Shown here: piece by piece, positions 49,044 to 58,054 of the stretch | How positions within the stretch are numbered: the stretch's first letter is position 1 | How the letters are laid out: every line of letters begins with the position of its first letter | From: Adhaeribacter radiodurans | Lineage (GTDB): Bacteria; Bacteroidota; Bacteroidia; Cytophagales; Hymenobacteraceae | Assembly: GCF_014075995.1 (NCBI RefSeq) | Contig: NZ_CP055153.1 | Coordinates: 1,860,001 to 1,924,000, forward strand | Direction of reading: 5' to 3' | Length of the DNA: 64,000 nt | Program-made: the position numbers and the translations under genes | Notes under the pieces: model-generated | The model's database searches: none | The model's input: the letters and a program-made list of their open reading frames with translations, nothing else | What the model was told of the DNA's origin: nothing

Positions 49044-49825
49044 ACCCGAATAGTAAAGTGCTGTTTCGGTTGATTTTTCCGAAAAAAAATGAATCCTAAA
49101 TAAAACAAGTCAATAGATATCATCACTTCGGGGTGTTTACAAATCTGTTTCCAGGCTTGCTGCATTTCTTTTGACCAGTAAATATCATCAAATACAAAAA
49201 CGCTGTTTTCGGTGGACTTTGTCAGGCACCATTCAAAATAACGTAAAGTGGGTTCGTAACGATGGTTACCATCAAATAAAACAAAATCTACGGTATTTAA
49301 ACCAGCTAATACAATTGGTAAGGTTTCATCAAAGTTGCCGGTTATTACTTCTACATTTTTGAGTTGAAGTTTTTTAAAAACTAATTCAGCTTGCTGAGCC
49401 AATGGAGAGCAGCCTTCTAATGTAAATACCTGCGCTTTCTTTTTAGCTGCTGCCAAATAAGAAGTAGTAAGGCCTAAACTGGTGCCAATTTCCAAAATGG
49501 TAACTGGTTGCTGAAAATTGACCAGACGAAAAAGTAATTGCGCTCTGCGGGGAGGGTTGGCCGTCGTACGGGCAATATGGCTTATGGTTTTAGTGCGCGT
49601 ATTTTGGGTACGGGAACCCGCACCAAAATCGGTAATTAATACCTGCTTGTTATTTTTATAAAGACTTTGACGTATTTTCTCGATGGCCGGAAAAATACTA
49701 AAAGAGCCGGTATGAATAATTACCCGGTTATATAAATCGAAAACGAAGGGGGAGTGAATACCATGTAACCGGGTAGATTTAATTAAATGTATTACATAAT
49801 AATATACCAGCCGGATTACAAACAC
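49040..49825 (-). CDS. Class I SAM-dependent methyltransferase
   Basis: 261 residues. A hydrophobic stretch near the N-terminus (FVIRLVYYYVIHLIKSTRLH) precedes the Rossmann fold: motif I is ILEIGTSLGLTTSYLAAAKK (about 115-134), then VFTLEGCSPLAQQAELVFKK and VDFVLFDGNHRYEPTLRYFE. The O-methyltransferase/glycosyl-type family with the DGNHRYEPTL segment is common in Bacteroidota, with substrate unknown. The start is a GTG at 49825; an in-frame stop lies just upstream and no ATG is available. It follows apaG by 13 bp. Confidence 0.8.
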   Translation of the reverse strand: MFVIRLVYYYVIHLIKSTRLHGIHSPFVFDLYNRVIIHTGSFSIFPAIEKIRQSLYKNNKQVLITDFGAGSRTQNTRTKTISHIARTTANPPRRAQLLFRLVNFQQPVTILEIGTSLGLTTSYLAAAKKKAQVFTLEGCSPLAQQAELVFKKLQLKNVEVITGNFDETLPIVLAGLNTVDFVLFDGNHRYEPTLRYFEWCLTKSTENSVFVFDDIYWSKEMQQAWKQICKHPEVMISIDLFYLGFIFFRKNQPKQHFTIRV

Positions 49826-49838
49826 GAATAAGGTAAAA

Positions 49839-50225
49839 CTAATTTAATTTATAAGGTACAATTAACACAAATTCCGGAATATTCACGGTGAACAAACTTC
49901 CGTCTACCAGTCTTTCCATGGTGTAAGTACCGCGCATTTTACCTAAACCGGTTTTTAAGTTACATCCCGATACATATTCGTGCGATTCGCCTGGTTCCAG
50001 CACCGGTTGCTGACCTACTACACCTTCTCCTTCTACTTCGCGTACAACCGCATTAGAATCATAAATATACCAATGACGTCTTAGTAACTTTACGGTAAAC
50101 TCGCTGTTATTCTCAATAATAATTTTGTAAGCAAAAACAAAATGCTGCTGCGAAGGGCTGGAATAATCAGGTAAATAATTGGTAGTAACCGTTATTTTTA
50201 CTCCTTCTGTGGTGGTTGTATCCAT
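49839..50225 (-). CDS. apaG: ApaG domain protein
   Basis: 128 residues, an Fn3-like beta-sandwich. YKIIIENNSEFTVKLLRRHW (about 36-55) is followed by VVREVEGEGVVGQQPVLEPG, ESHEYVSGCNLKTGLGKMRG and the ending VNIPEFVLIVPYKLN. The role of ApaG is poorly known (linked to Co2+ resistance and Ap4A in enterobacteria). The ATG at 50225 (MDTTTTEGVKITV) matches family N-termini better than the ATG at 50255. It is the first gene of a two-gene unit with the methyltransferase. Confidence 0.9.
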   Translation of the reverse strand: MDTTTTEGVKITVTTNYLPDYSSPSQQHFVFAYKIIIENNSEFTVKLLRRHWYIYDSNAVVREVEGEGVVGQQPVLEPGESHEYVSGCNLKTGLGKMRGTYTMERLVDGSLFTVNIPEFVLIVPYKLN

Positions 50226-50337
50226 ATGGCGAGCGCTTTTGTTGGTAATTAACATTCAATTTTAGGCAATAGTTTTTGTAAAACAAGAAAATAGTAAAAA
50301 AATACTGTTTAAAAGTAAAATCATAAAGCATACTTGT

Positions 50338-51003
50338 ATGAACGTTAAAATAGAAAAAAGTTGGCAAAATGAACTGCAACCAGAATTTGAGAAAGATTAT
50401 TTTAAAAAGCTTATTTCATTTGTAAAGGAAGAATACGCCACTCATACCATTTACCCACCAGGCGGCCAGATTTTTAATGCTTTTGATAAATGCCCCTTTG
50501 ATCAGGTAAAAGTAGTTTTAATAGGACAAGATCCTTATCATGGACCTGGACAGGCCCACGGGCTGGCTTTTTCAGTGAACGATGGGGTGGCTATACCGCC
50601 CTCTTTACGCAATATTTTTAAGGAAATACAAGATGATTTAGGCAAGTCTATTCCGAAGAGTGGCAATCTGGAACGCTGGGCGAAACAAGGCGTATTGTTG
50701 CTGAATGCTACTTTAACGGTAAGGGCAAATACGCCCGGTTCTCATCAGAAAAAAGGCTGGGAAGAGTTTACGGATGCCGTTATAGAGATAGTATCAGAAA
50801 AAAAGGATAATTTAGTTTTTATGCTTTGGGGAGCCTACGCGCAAAAGAAAGGAGTAATTATTGAGCAGAAGAAAAAGCATTGCATTCTGAAAGCGGCTCA
50901 TCCATCGCCTTTTGCGGCTGACAAAGGTTTCTTCGGCTGCCGGCATTTTAGCCAGGCTAATTCTTACTTAAAAGAACATGGCTTAGCCGAAATAGACTGG
51001 TAA
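50338..51003 (+). CDS. ung: Uracil-DNA glycosylase, family 1
   Basis: Removes uracil from DNA; 221 residues. Catalytic motif A is VVLIGQDPYHGPGQAHGLAF with the water-activating Asp65 and the uracil-stacking region. Motif LLNATLTVRANTPGSH follows, and the leucine intercalation loop with the catalytic His is AAHPSPFAA. The C-terminus ends FGCRHFSQANSYLKEHGLAE, typical of the family. It diverges from apaG. Confidence 0.97.
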   Translation: MNVKIEKSWQNELQPEFEKDYFKKLISFVKEEYATHTIYPPGGQIFNAFDKCPFDQVKVVLIGQDPYHGPGQAHGLAFSVNDGVAIPPSLRNIFKEIQDDLGKSIPKSGNLERWAKQGVLLLNATLTVRANTPGSHQKKGWEEFTDAVIEIVSEKKDNLVFMLWGAYAQKKGVIIEQKKKHCILKAAHPSPFAADKGFFGCRHFSQANSYLKEHGLAEIDW

Positions 51004-51028
51004 AAATTAATTAACCGTAGTAACTAAA

Positions 51029-51066
51029 AACAAAAAAGTACTGACTAAAGCCAGTACTTTTTTGTT
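51029..51066. terminator. Bidirectional terminator between ung and lepB
   Basis: A 15 bp stem (51029-51043 with 51052-51066) whose core is AAAAAAGTACTG/CAGTACTTTTTT. A and T runs on the two sides make it work for both convergent genes. Confidence 0.92.
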
Positions 51067-51083
51067 TTCTATTTATCTAATTA

Positions 51084-52178
51084 TTAATGAATAATATTAA
51101 AGATACGGTTCCAGCGAACTTTACCCCCTATGCCACCATTTGGATTGGCCGACATCCAGATAAGAACTGCTTTACCTACAATATGATCTTCCGGAACAAA
51201 ACCCCAAAAGCGTGAATCTGCCGAGTTATGGCGATTATCACCCATCATAAAATAGTAATTTTGCTTAAAGGTATATGTTTTAATTTCTTTACCATTAACA
51301 AAAACCTGATCTCCTTGTACTTCTACGTTTTCATTGCCTTCGTATTTCCGGATAACTGTTTCGTAAAGAGGCACTGTCATGGAGTCGAGGGTAATGGTTT
51401 GGCCTTCTTTCGGGATTTGGATCGGTCCGTAATTATCTTTGTTCCACTTAAACCGTGAAGGCAAATTGGGATATACACTTGGGTCTGCTACTCCCACCGG
51501 ATCTTTTAATAATTGAACTTCCTTAATAAAACCTAAGGTTTTTAATTTTTCGGCGGTTTCGGGCATTGTATGTACGATGTATCCACCTTGCACCATATTA
51601 ATGTCCGTAATGTCGTATTCCTCGAAGGTTTTTTCGTTTATGGCCTGATCTGTAACCAAATAGTAACTGTACTGCAGCTTTTCAGGTTTAGTGGCTAAGG
51701 TACCATTTACGTAAACCTCCATATCGCGTATTTCTACTTTATCGCCCGCAATGCCAACACAACGTTTAATATAATTAGTGCGTAAGTCGGCGGGGTATTG
51801 ATCTTCCGGGGGATAATTAAATACCACCACATCGTTATTTTTTACTGAAGAAAAACCAGGTAACCGGTGCGATTTTAACTGAATAGCACTGGAATAAGAA
51901 GGAATGCTGGTTCCCCAAATAGTTTGATGGGTAAGCGGTACCTGCAAGGGAGTTCGCGGGGTACGAGGGCCATAATGTAACTTACTCACAAACAGATAAT
52001 CCCCTACTAACAGCGATTTCTCCATGGAAGGAGTAGGAATCGTATACGCTTCGAAAGTAGCCCACCGGATTAGAGTAGCTGCTACTACCGCAAATAAAAT
52101 AGCATCGCCCCATTCCCGAAAGAAGCTTTTTTGCTTTTTTGTTTTTCTTTCAGGTTTCGTTAAAATCTTGATATTCAT
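51084..52178 (-). CDS. lepB: Signal peptidase I
   Basis: Inner-membrane serine protease that removes signal peptides; 364 residues. One transmembrane helix (about 25-42) precedes nucleophile Ser51 in TIPTPSMEKSLLVGDYLFVS. The general base Lys138 is in NYIKRCVGIAGDKVEIRD, and GDNRHNSADSRFWGFVPED is the box E motif. Between the catalytic Lys and box E is a long insertion, as in the larger Bacteroidota LepB. It is the last gene of the run UPF0173-parA-parB-DUF5683-dapB-lepB and ends at the shared terminator. Confidence 0.95.
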   Translation of the reverse strand: MNIKILTKPERKTKKQKSFFREWGDAILFAVVAATLIRWATFEAYTIPTPSMEKSLLVGDYLFVSKLHYGPRTPRTPLQVPLTHQTIWGTSIPSYSSAIQLKSHRLPGFSSVKNNDVVVFNYPPEDQYPADLRTNYIKRCVGIAGDKVEIRDMEVYVNGTLATKPEKLQYSYYLVTDQAINEKTFEEYDITDINMVQGGYIVHTMPETAEKLKTLGFIKEVQLLKDPVGVADPSVYPNLPSRFKWNKDNYGPIQIPKEGQTITLDSMTVPLYETVIRKYEGNENVEVQGDQVFVNGKEIKTYTFKQNYYFMMGDNRHNSADSRFWGFVPEDHIVGKAVLIWMSANPNGGIGGKVRWNRIFNIIH

Positions 52179-52195
52179 ACGTTTGATATTGTAAC

Positions 52196-52912
52196 TTACA
52201 AATTTAGCATATCTTTCATTCCAAATACGCCTTTTTTATTTTGTAACCATTCGGCGGCCATTACGGCACCTTCGGCAAAGCCGGTCCGGCTGTGCGCATC
52301 GTGCATTAGTTCAATGGTATCATTCTCCGATTGGTAACGGACCACGTGGGTTCCTACCACATTTCCGATCCGTTCGGAGGAAATAGTAATTTTATTTGTT
52401 GCTTCTTCCGGTGCTAATATCCAGCCTTGTTTATCCCGATATTGAGTTAAAATTCCATCTACAGTAGTAATGGCCGTGCCGCTCGGTTTATCTACTTTTT
52501 GGGTATGATGCACTTCTTTAACCGAAACTTTAAAATCAGGGTAAGCCTGCATTTTAGAGGCTAAGTATTCGTTAAAATGGAAAAACAAATTAACTCCAAT
52601 ACTGTAATTAGAGGCATAAAAAAAAGCTCCGTTTTTGGTTTCACAAATAGCTTTAGCCTCACCCAAATGTTCTAACCAACCTGTAGAGCCACAAACTACC
52701 GGAATTTTATTATTTAAACAATAATATACGTTTTTAAAGGCCGATTCTGGGTGCGTAAACTCAATAGCTGCATCTACATTTGTTCCATTGTACTGGTTTA
52801 AAGTATGGGTATTAGTTACATCAATAATACCAACTATTTCGTGCCCCCGTTGCGTAGCAATATGTTCAATCGTGTGGCCCATTTTACCGTAGCCAATTAA
52901 TAGTATTCTCAT
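52196..52912 (-). CDS. dapB: 4-hydroxy-tetrahydrodipicolinate reductase
   Basis: Diaminopimelate/lysine pathway reductase, 238 residues (short form). The nucleotide-binding motif LLIGYGKMGHTIE is at 4-16. AAIEFTHPESAF is followed by VCGSTGW. The catalytic block is KEVHHTQKVDKPSGTAI, with paired His and the Lys/Ser/Gly/Thr substrate loop. The C-terminus is RTGFAEGAVMAAEWLQNKKG. Its ATG overlaps the stop of the DUF5683 gene by 4 bp (ATGA), showing coupling. Aspartokinase is at 4.2 kb. Confidence 0.95.
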   Translation of the reverse strand: MRILLIGYGKMGHTIEHIATQRGHEIVGIIDVTNTHTLNQYNGTNVDAAIEFTHPESAFKNVYYCLNNKIPVVCGSTGWLEHLGEAKAICETKNGAFFYASNYSIGVNLFFHFNEYLASKMQAYPDFKVSVKEVHHTQKVDKPSGTAITTVDGILTQYRDKQGWILAPEEATNKITISSERIGNVVGTHVVRYQSENDTIELMHDAHSRTGFAEGAVMAAEWLQNKKGVFGMKDMLNL

Positions 52913-53535
52913 TGTTTTTTAAAATTTAATCTCACCGAAATTCCGGGTGTAACTCCATAGCTTGGACCGGTTAGAAAAGAAGGTTCGATACGTAAAGATA
53001 ACTCATCACTTATATCAAAGCCTTTTAAATGAGCATCTACGTAGGCTTCGCTTACATTAAGTCCATACAACAGGATAGCAAAAATAATATTATAATCCCG
53101 GTACCGTCTAAAATTTTGAACGGCTCTTGATAAGCTTTGAAATCGTTGAGTTTTATCCGGTATCTGTTTAGCAAATCTATCTTCCCCTCCCGCATTTAGA
53201 ATTTCTAATGATGAACGATACAAAAGGTATTTTTTATGATTGTCTTGTAAAAAGTACCCAAGTACAGCACCTCCCGCATAAAGCACAGGTATTTTCCAAT
53301 AGCTTTTATTGTAAAATTGACCGGCACCTGGAATAATAGCGGAATATAAAGCTGCCCGGGAAGGCTTATCCCAGCTTTTCAAGCTGCCAAATATACCCGT
53401 AGAAAGGGTATCGTTAGTAGTAGTGGTGCTCACCACTGTAGAATCGCTGCCAGTAGTAATTACCTGAGCTTTGGAAATACAAGTGGAGCATAAAAGCGCC
53501 AGCAGAAGAAAAACTCTCAGGTGAGCAACAGCCAT
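52909..53535 (-). CDS. DUF5683 family membrane protein
   Basis: 208 residues. A signal-type N-terminus ends near CISKA before QVI. The family signature is PSRAALYSAIIPGAGQFYNK with KSYWKIPVLYAGGAVLGYFL, giving one or two membrane segments. A later hydrophobic stretch is YNIIFAILLYGLNVSEAYVD, and the C-terminus is SVRLNFKKQ. The gene sits between parB and dapB, as I have seen in other Bacteroidota, but its function is unknown. The 2 bp gap to parB and 4 bp overlap with dapB show one operon. Confidence 0.8.
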   Translation of the reverse strand: MAVAHLRVFLLLALLCSTCISKAQVITTGSDSTVVSTTTTNDTLSTGIFGSLKSWDKPSRAALYSAIIPGAGQFYNKSYWKIPVLYAGGAVLGYFLQDNHKKYLLYRSSLEILNAGGEDRFAKQIPDKTQRFQSLSRAVQNFRRYRDYNIIFAILLYGLNVSEAYVDAHLKGFDISDELSLRIEPSFLTGPSYGVTPGISVRLNFKKQ

Positions 53536-53537
53536 AT

Positions 53538-54455
53538 TTAATAATTTAAAATTTCCAAAATCCGGTTTAAATCTTCAACGGAAACAAAAGGTATTTTAAT
53601 CTCTCCTTTTCCTTTAGAATTTGATTTTACCTGAATTTTGGTCCCGAAATGCGTAGATAAACGGGATTCTACATTTTTTATCTCGCCCGAGGGTGTTGGT
53701 ACTGGCTTTTCTTCTTTTTTAGATGCCTGATTGGATTCGTTGTTTAAGTGGCGGGCTAGTTCCTCTACTTTCCGCACCGATAGTTCATCGGCAATTATAC
53801 GTTTATAAACTTCCAGTTGCTTTTCAACGGTAGAAATGTTGATTAATGCCCGGGCATGGCCCATGCTGATTTGATTATCCCGCAGACCAATTTGAATATC
53901 CGGTGGAAGCTTTAATAAACGCAGGTAATTAGTAACCGTAGTCCGCTTTTTGCCAACCCGGTCTCCTAATTCTTCCTGCTTTAAATTACACTCACTAAGT
54001 AAGCGCTGGTAAGAAAGCGCAATTTCAATAGCATTTAAATTCTCGCGCTGGATATTTTCGATTAATGCCATTTCCAGCATTTGCTGGTCATTGGCCTGGC
54101 GAATAAAAGCAGGGATAGTTTTTAAACCAGCTAATTTGGAGGCCTGCAAGCGGCGTTCGCCCGAAATTAATTGGTACGTATTATCATCAAACTTACGAAC
54201 CGTAATAGGTTGAATAATGCCTTGGATTTTAATGGATTCGGCCAACTCTTCTAACGCTTCCGCATCGAAATGAGTACGGGGCTGAAAAGGGTTTGTCTGA
54301 ATAGAATTTAAAGAAATCTCATCAATAGCGTTTACGGGTGCAACCTCGGTACTACTGGCAACTTCTTCTTTTCTGTCATAGCTACCAGTAATTAGAGCGT
54401 TTAAGCCCCGGCCCAATCCTCCTTTTTTCTTTACTTGATTTTTATTTTCGGACAT
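53538..54455 (-). CDS. parB: Chromosome partitioning protein ParB
   Basis: 305 residues. Conserved segments: KKKGGLGRGLNALITG at the N-terminus, then ISLNSIQTNPFQPRTHFDAE, the CTPase motif region YQLISGERRLQASKLAGLKT (about 112-131) and NIQRENLNAIEIALSYQRLL. The HTH is LGDRVGKKRTTVTNYLRLLK. It binds parS and loads SMC. No parS site (TGTTTCACGTGAAACA type) was seen in the window. The start is 67 bp downstream of the parA stop. Confidence 0.95.
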   Translation of the reverse strand: MSENKNQVKKKGGLGRGLNALITGSYDRKEEVASSTEVAPVNAIDEISLNSIQTNPFQPRTHFDAEALEELAESIKIQGIIQPITVRKFDDNTYQLISGERRLQASKLAGLKTIPAFIRQANDQQMLEMALIENIQRENLNAIEIALSYQRLLSECNLKQEELGDRVGKKRTTVTNYLRLLKLPPDIQIGLRDNQISMGHARALINISTVEKQLEVYKRIIADELSVRKVEELARHLNNESNQASKKEEKPVPTPSGEIKNVESRLSTHFGTKIQVKSNSKGKGEIKIPFVSVEDLNRILEILNY

Positions 54456-54522
54456 TCGAATAATTGCAATTTTGAAACTGCTTTCCGGTAAAAGCTAAAA
54501 TTTAATAACAGGTAGCAGTACA

Positions 54523-55302
54523 TTATCGTGCTTGAACCACCGCATTTTTTTCCACAATCTCTCGTGCCAGGTTCAGGTAACTAATGGCTCCTTTGCTATC
54601 CGCATCGTGCATAATAGCCGGCAAGCCAAAGCTCGGAGATTCGCTTAATTTAACGTTACGCGGAATAATTGTATCAAAAACCATTTGTTGGAAATGGAGC
54701 TTTACCTCTTCAACTACCTGATTTGATAAACGCAACCGTACATCGTACATGGTAAGCAAAATGCCCTCAATTTCCAGTTCCTGATTTAAGCGCGATTGAA
54801 TAATTTTAATGGTATTCAACAACTTACCTAAACCCTCCAGGGCAAAATATTCGCATTGTACCGGAATAATAACCGAGTTAGCGGCAGTAAGTGAATTTAC
54901 GGTAATTAAACCCAGCGAAGGGGAGCAATCAATTATGATAAAATCGTATTTATCTTTAATCGGTGCTAATGCTTCCTTCATTTTTTCCTCGCGGTTTGGC
55001 AGGTTAATCATCTCTACCTCAGCCCCAACTAAGTCAATATGCGAAGGAATTAAATCTAAAAAATTAATAGAAGAAGATATAATAATATCGGCTGCATTTA
55101 ATCCGTCTACCATGCACTCATAAATACTGGTAGAAATATCTTTCGGGTCGTATCCAATACCGGAGGTAGCATTTGCCTGTGGATCGGCATCAACCAATAA
55201 GGTTTTGTATTCCAACGCTGCCAGGCTGGCCGCCAGGTTAATCGCGGAAGTGGTTTTGCCTACCCCGCCTTTTTGGTTGGCTACTGCAATTATTTTTCCC
55301 AT
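54523..55302 (-). CDS. parA: Chromosome partitioning ATPase ParA (Soj)
   Basis: 259 residues, a deviant Walker A ATPase. KGGVGKTTSAINLAASLAAL (11-30) is followed by LLVDADPQANATSGIG and FIIIDCSPSLGLITVNSLTA. The C-terminal helix is typical. The absence of an N-terminal HTH marks it as the chromosomal type. It comes first in parA-parB and 20 bp downstream of the UPF0173 gene. Confidence 0.96.
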   Translation of the reverse strand: MGKIIAVANQKGGVGKTTSAINLAASLAALEYKTLLVDADPQANATSGIGYDPKDISTSIYECMVDGLNAADIIISSSINFLDLIPSHIDLVGAEVEMINLPNREEKMKEALAPIKDKYDFIIIDCSPSLGLITVNSLTAANSVIIPVQCEYFALEGLGKLLNTIKIIQSRLNQELEIEGILLTMYDVRLRLSNQVVEEVKLHFQQMVFDTIIPRNVKLSESPSFGLPAIMHDADSKGAISYLNLAREIVEKNAVVQAR

Positions 55303-55322
55303 TTTATGCGTTGTTCCTAAAC

Positions 55323-56006
55323 TTAAATAGTTATGGTTTCTCCAATGGCAGGTATAATTAACTCTTTACCTGCCTGTTGAGCTGCTTTTAAGGCCTGCTC
55401 TTTGTCTAATTGTATAATAGGAAAAGTATCGTAGTGCATTCCTATAATTTTACTTGTGTTCACCCATTCGGCAGCTATTAAGGCGTCTTCTACGTCCATG
55501 GTTAAACGATCGCCGATAGGTAAAAAAGCTACATCTACTTTGCCGTATCTTTCGGCAATTATTTTCATATCGTAGGTAAGAGCAGTATCACCGGCGAAGT
55601 AAATTACTTTATCAGCAATTTGAACAACATAGCCCGCCGGATTACCACCGTACGTGCCATCGGGCAATACGCTGGAATGTACAGCCGCTACCATTTTAAC
55701 AGTACCAAACGATAGAGGAGCTTTACCCCCGATATTCATGTGTACTAAATTCTCAATACCTTTATTCTTAAACCACTCGGCAATATCGTATATAGCTACC
55801 AGGGTGGCATTATCTTTTTTGGCAAAATACTCGGCATCGGCCATATGATCCTGGTGACCATGCGATAACAAAATAAAGTCGCAGGTAATGCTCTCTTTAT
55901 CAATGGATTTTGCCAGTTCGTTATACGTAATAAATGGATCAGTAAGTACTCTAATACCATTAAAATCAAATAAAAAACACGAATGTCCCAGATACGTAAC
56001 GGTCAT
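55323..56006 (-). CDS. UPF0173 metal-dependent hydrolase
   Basis: 227 residues, metallo-beta-lactamase fold. MTVTYLGHSCFLFDFNGI at the start is followed by FILLSHGHQDHMADAEYFAK with HxHxDH, VHSSVLPDGTYGGNPAGYVV, and YFAGDTALTYDMKIIAERYG. The end has GMHYDTFPIIQLDKEQ. Substrate unknown. It precedes parA by 20 bp, so the parA-lepB run could begin here, driven by the -7 box at 56052-56059. Confidence 0.9.
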   Translation of the reverse strand: MTVTYLGHSCFLFDFNGIRVLTDPFITYNELAKSIDKESITCDFILLSHGHQDHMADAEYFAKKDNATLVAIYDIAEWFKNKGIENLVHMNIGGKAPLSFGTVKMVAAVHSSVLPDGTYGGNPAGYVVQIADKVIYFAGDTALTYDMKIIAERYGKVDVAFLPIGDRLTMDVEDALIAAEWVNTSKIIGMHYDTFPIIQLDKEQALKAAQQAGKELIIPAIGETITI

Positions 56007-56051
56007 GATGGAATGGTTTAGCAGCCGTATTTTATTCGACTAAATCTTGCG

Positions 56052-56059
56052 CAAAGATA
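56052..56059 (-). promoter_or_regulatory. Candidate -7 box for the UPF0173-parAB-lepB operon
   Basis: Minus-strand TATCTTTG, a full TAnnTTTG match, 46 bp upstream of the ATG at 56006. No TTTG stands 19 bp upstream. Confidence 0.45.
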
Positions 56060-56091
56060 TACTATTTTAGGGAGAATTTTTATTTAGAACG

Positions 56092-57738
56092 ATGAGACTA
56101 AGGATATTTTTCTGCTGCTGCGTGCTTGTAATATTGGCTTGCGAAAGGCGGTTTGCAGATGAAACGAATAAAAAAGTTTTTAAGTATAACCAGCCAGAAT
56201 CCTTAACCTCGCTGGACCCGGCTTATGCACGCAACCAGGGTAATATTTGGGCTGTAACCCAACTCTATAACGGTTTAATAGAACTTGATGCGCAACTGCA
56301 TCCAGCACCGGCCATTGCCCGCTCCTGGCAAATTTCGCCGGATGGACGCCGGTATTTATTTCATTTGCGGCAAGATGTTTATTTTCACGATGACCCGGTT
56401 TTTTCAAACGGAAAAGGACGCCTGGTGAAGGCAGCTGATTTTGTTTATTCTTTTAAACGCATTCTGGAGCCCCGTACCGCTAGTACCGGCAGTTGGATTT
56501 TTAAAGGCAAAGTGCTGGAAAATAGTAAAGGAGAAGTGGCAGATACGTGCTTTAAAGCTCTGAACGACAGTACGCTAGTAATTTATTTAAAAGAGCCGTT
56601 TATTCCTTTTTTAGGAATTTTGAGTATGCCTTATGCATTTGTGGTACCTAAAGAAGGAATAACTAAATTTGGCAAAGATTTTCGTAGCCACCCCATTGGT
56701 ACGGGACCGTTTTTATTTAAAAGCTGGGACGAAGAAAATGCCATTATCTTTCACAAAAATCCGCGGTATTGGAAGCGAGACATCAAAGGTAAAGCATTAC
56801 CTTATTTGGATGCTGTACAGATTTCGTTTATTAATGATCGCAAATTAGAGTTTCTCACTTTTCAGCAAGGCAAATTAGATTTTCTTTCGGGAGTGAAAGG
56901 CAGTTCTAAAGATTTAATATTTAATCCCGACGGAACCGTACAAGAAGATTTTGCCGGAAAGTTTAAAGTAGAGAAAAGACCTTACTTAGACACCGAATAC
57001 ATAGGAATTCAGTTAGACACTAAAAATCTTCCGGAGGATAATCCGGCTTTACGCGATAAGCGCGTGCGGCAAGCTTTGAATTATGCATTAAATAAAAAAG
57101 CCTTGGTATTGTATTACCGGAATAACTTAGGTATACCCGGACACTCAGGCATGGTACCGCCAGCTTTGCCTTCATATAATCGTAAGCTAGTGGGTGGTTA
57201 TGCGTTCCAACCAGATAAAGCGAGAAAGCTGTTACAATTGGCTGGGTATGGTCCGCACAATCCTTTACAGATTCGGCTGAATACTGTGGCGGAACACAAA
57301 GAAATTGCCGAATTTATGCAAAAGAACTGGGCAGATGTAGGAGTGGAGGTAGAGATTAACATTAATCAGTTTCCCGCTCACCAGGAAGCCGTAGATAACG
57401 GACGCTCGGCCTTTTTTATGAAGTCGTGGTTTGGCGATTACCCGGATGCAGAAAACTTTTTAGCTCTGTTTTACAGTCCCAATTTCTCACCCGGAGGCCC
57501 CAATAAAACTCATTTTAAAAATTCTACTTATGATCGTTTGTACGAACAAGCCCGTTTGGAGCAAAATGAAGAAAAGCGGTGTGCTTTATACCAGGCCATG
57601 GATAAAATTATAGTGGAAGAGTCGCCGGTGATTGTGTTGTTTTACGATGAGGTAATTCGTTTAACGCAAAATAATATCACTGGTTTGCAGGCCGATGCTA
57701 TGAATAATTTGCGCCTGGAAAAAGTAGATAAAATCTAA
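56092..57738 (+). CDS. Peptide ABC-transporter substrate-binding lipoprotein
   Basis: 548 residues, solute-binding family 5 (DppA/OppA type). A short signal ends in a lipobox-like CCCVLVILAC with the lipid Cys near residue 17. Family blocks: SLTSLDPAYARNQGNIWAVT, the WQISPDGRRYLFHLRQDVYF strand, FVYSFKRILEPRTASTGSWI and HPIGTGPFLFKSWDEENAII, then VRQALNYALNKKALV, AFFMKSWFGDYPDAENFLAL and EESPVIVLFYDEVIRL. No permease or ATPase genes are adjacent, so its transporter is elsewhere or it signals. The ligand is probably oligopeptides. Confidence 0.9.
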   Translation: MRLRIFFCCCVLVILACERRFADETNKKVFKYNQPESLTSLDPAYARNQGNIWAVTQLYNGLIELDAQLHPAPAIARSWQISPDGRRYLFHLRQDVYFHDDPVFSNGKGRLVKAADFVYSFKRILEPRTASTGSWIFKGKVLENSKGEVADTCFKALNDSTLVIYLKEPFIPFLGILSMPYAFVVPKEGITKFGKDFRSHPIGTGPFLFKSWDEENAIIFHKNPRYWKRDIKGKALPYLDAVQISFINDRKLEFLTFQQGKLDFLSGVKGSSKDLIFNPDGTVQEDFAGKFKVEKRPYLDTEYIGIQLDTKNLPEDNPALRDKRVRQALNYALNKKALVLYYRNNLGIPGHSGMVPPALPSYNRKLVGGYAFQPDKARKLLQLAGYGPHNPLQIRLNTVAEHKEIAEFMQKNWADVGVEVEININQFPAHQEAVDNGRSAFFMKSWFGDYPDAENFLALFYSPNFSPGGPNKTHFKNSTYDRLYEQARLEQNEEKRCALYQAMDKIIVEESPVIVLFYDEVIRLTQNNITGLQADAMNNLRLEKVDKI

Positions 57739-57740
57739 AT

Positions 57741-57776
57741 CGCGGATTTTCCCGGATTACCCGGATTCCGCGGATT
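57741..57776. repeat. Nonad repeat arm, left
   Basis: CGCGGATTT, TCCCGGATT, ACCCGGATT, CCGCGGATT: four phased nonads beginning two bases after the stop codon of the peptide-binding gene. It is the inverse of the arm at 58055-58081. Confidence 0.65.
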
Positions 57777-58008
57777 AATTTTGCTTGTACCGCTGGAAGT
57801 GTGTACTGTATTGGAGAGTAATCCAGAAAATATAAATGCGGCTATAATTAGGTTACGGATATTATACCAATGCTATACCTTAAAGCCTAGGGAGTGAAAA
57901 CCTCCCGAATTTGTTTTTTAAACTACTGATATAGTAATTAGTAAATACTATTTGGTATTAATATTTTTATATGCTGAAAATATTTGTTGATTATAGTGTA
58001 CAAAAAGT

Positions 58009-58041
58009 AAAGCCGTACTTAGTATAACTAAGAACGGCTTT
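58009..58041. terminator. Hairpin between the convergent peptide-binding gene and yidC
   Basis: AAAGCCGT-A-CTTAG (58009-58022) pairs with CTAAG-A-ACGGCTTT (58028-58041) around TATAA, with one A/A mismatch. AT-rich flanks lack long T runs. Confidence 0.6.
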
Positions 58042-58054
58042 ATGCTAATAAAAT

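Noticed and set aside
53538-55302. parS sites around parAB
   Set aside because: I looked for TGTTTCACGTGAAACA-like palindromes near parA and parB and saw none by eye; a computed search with mismatches would be needed.
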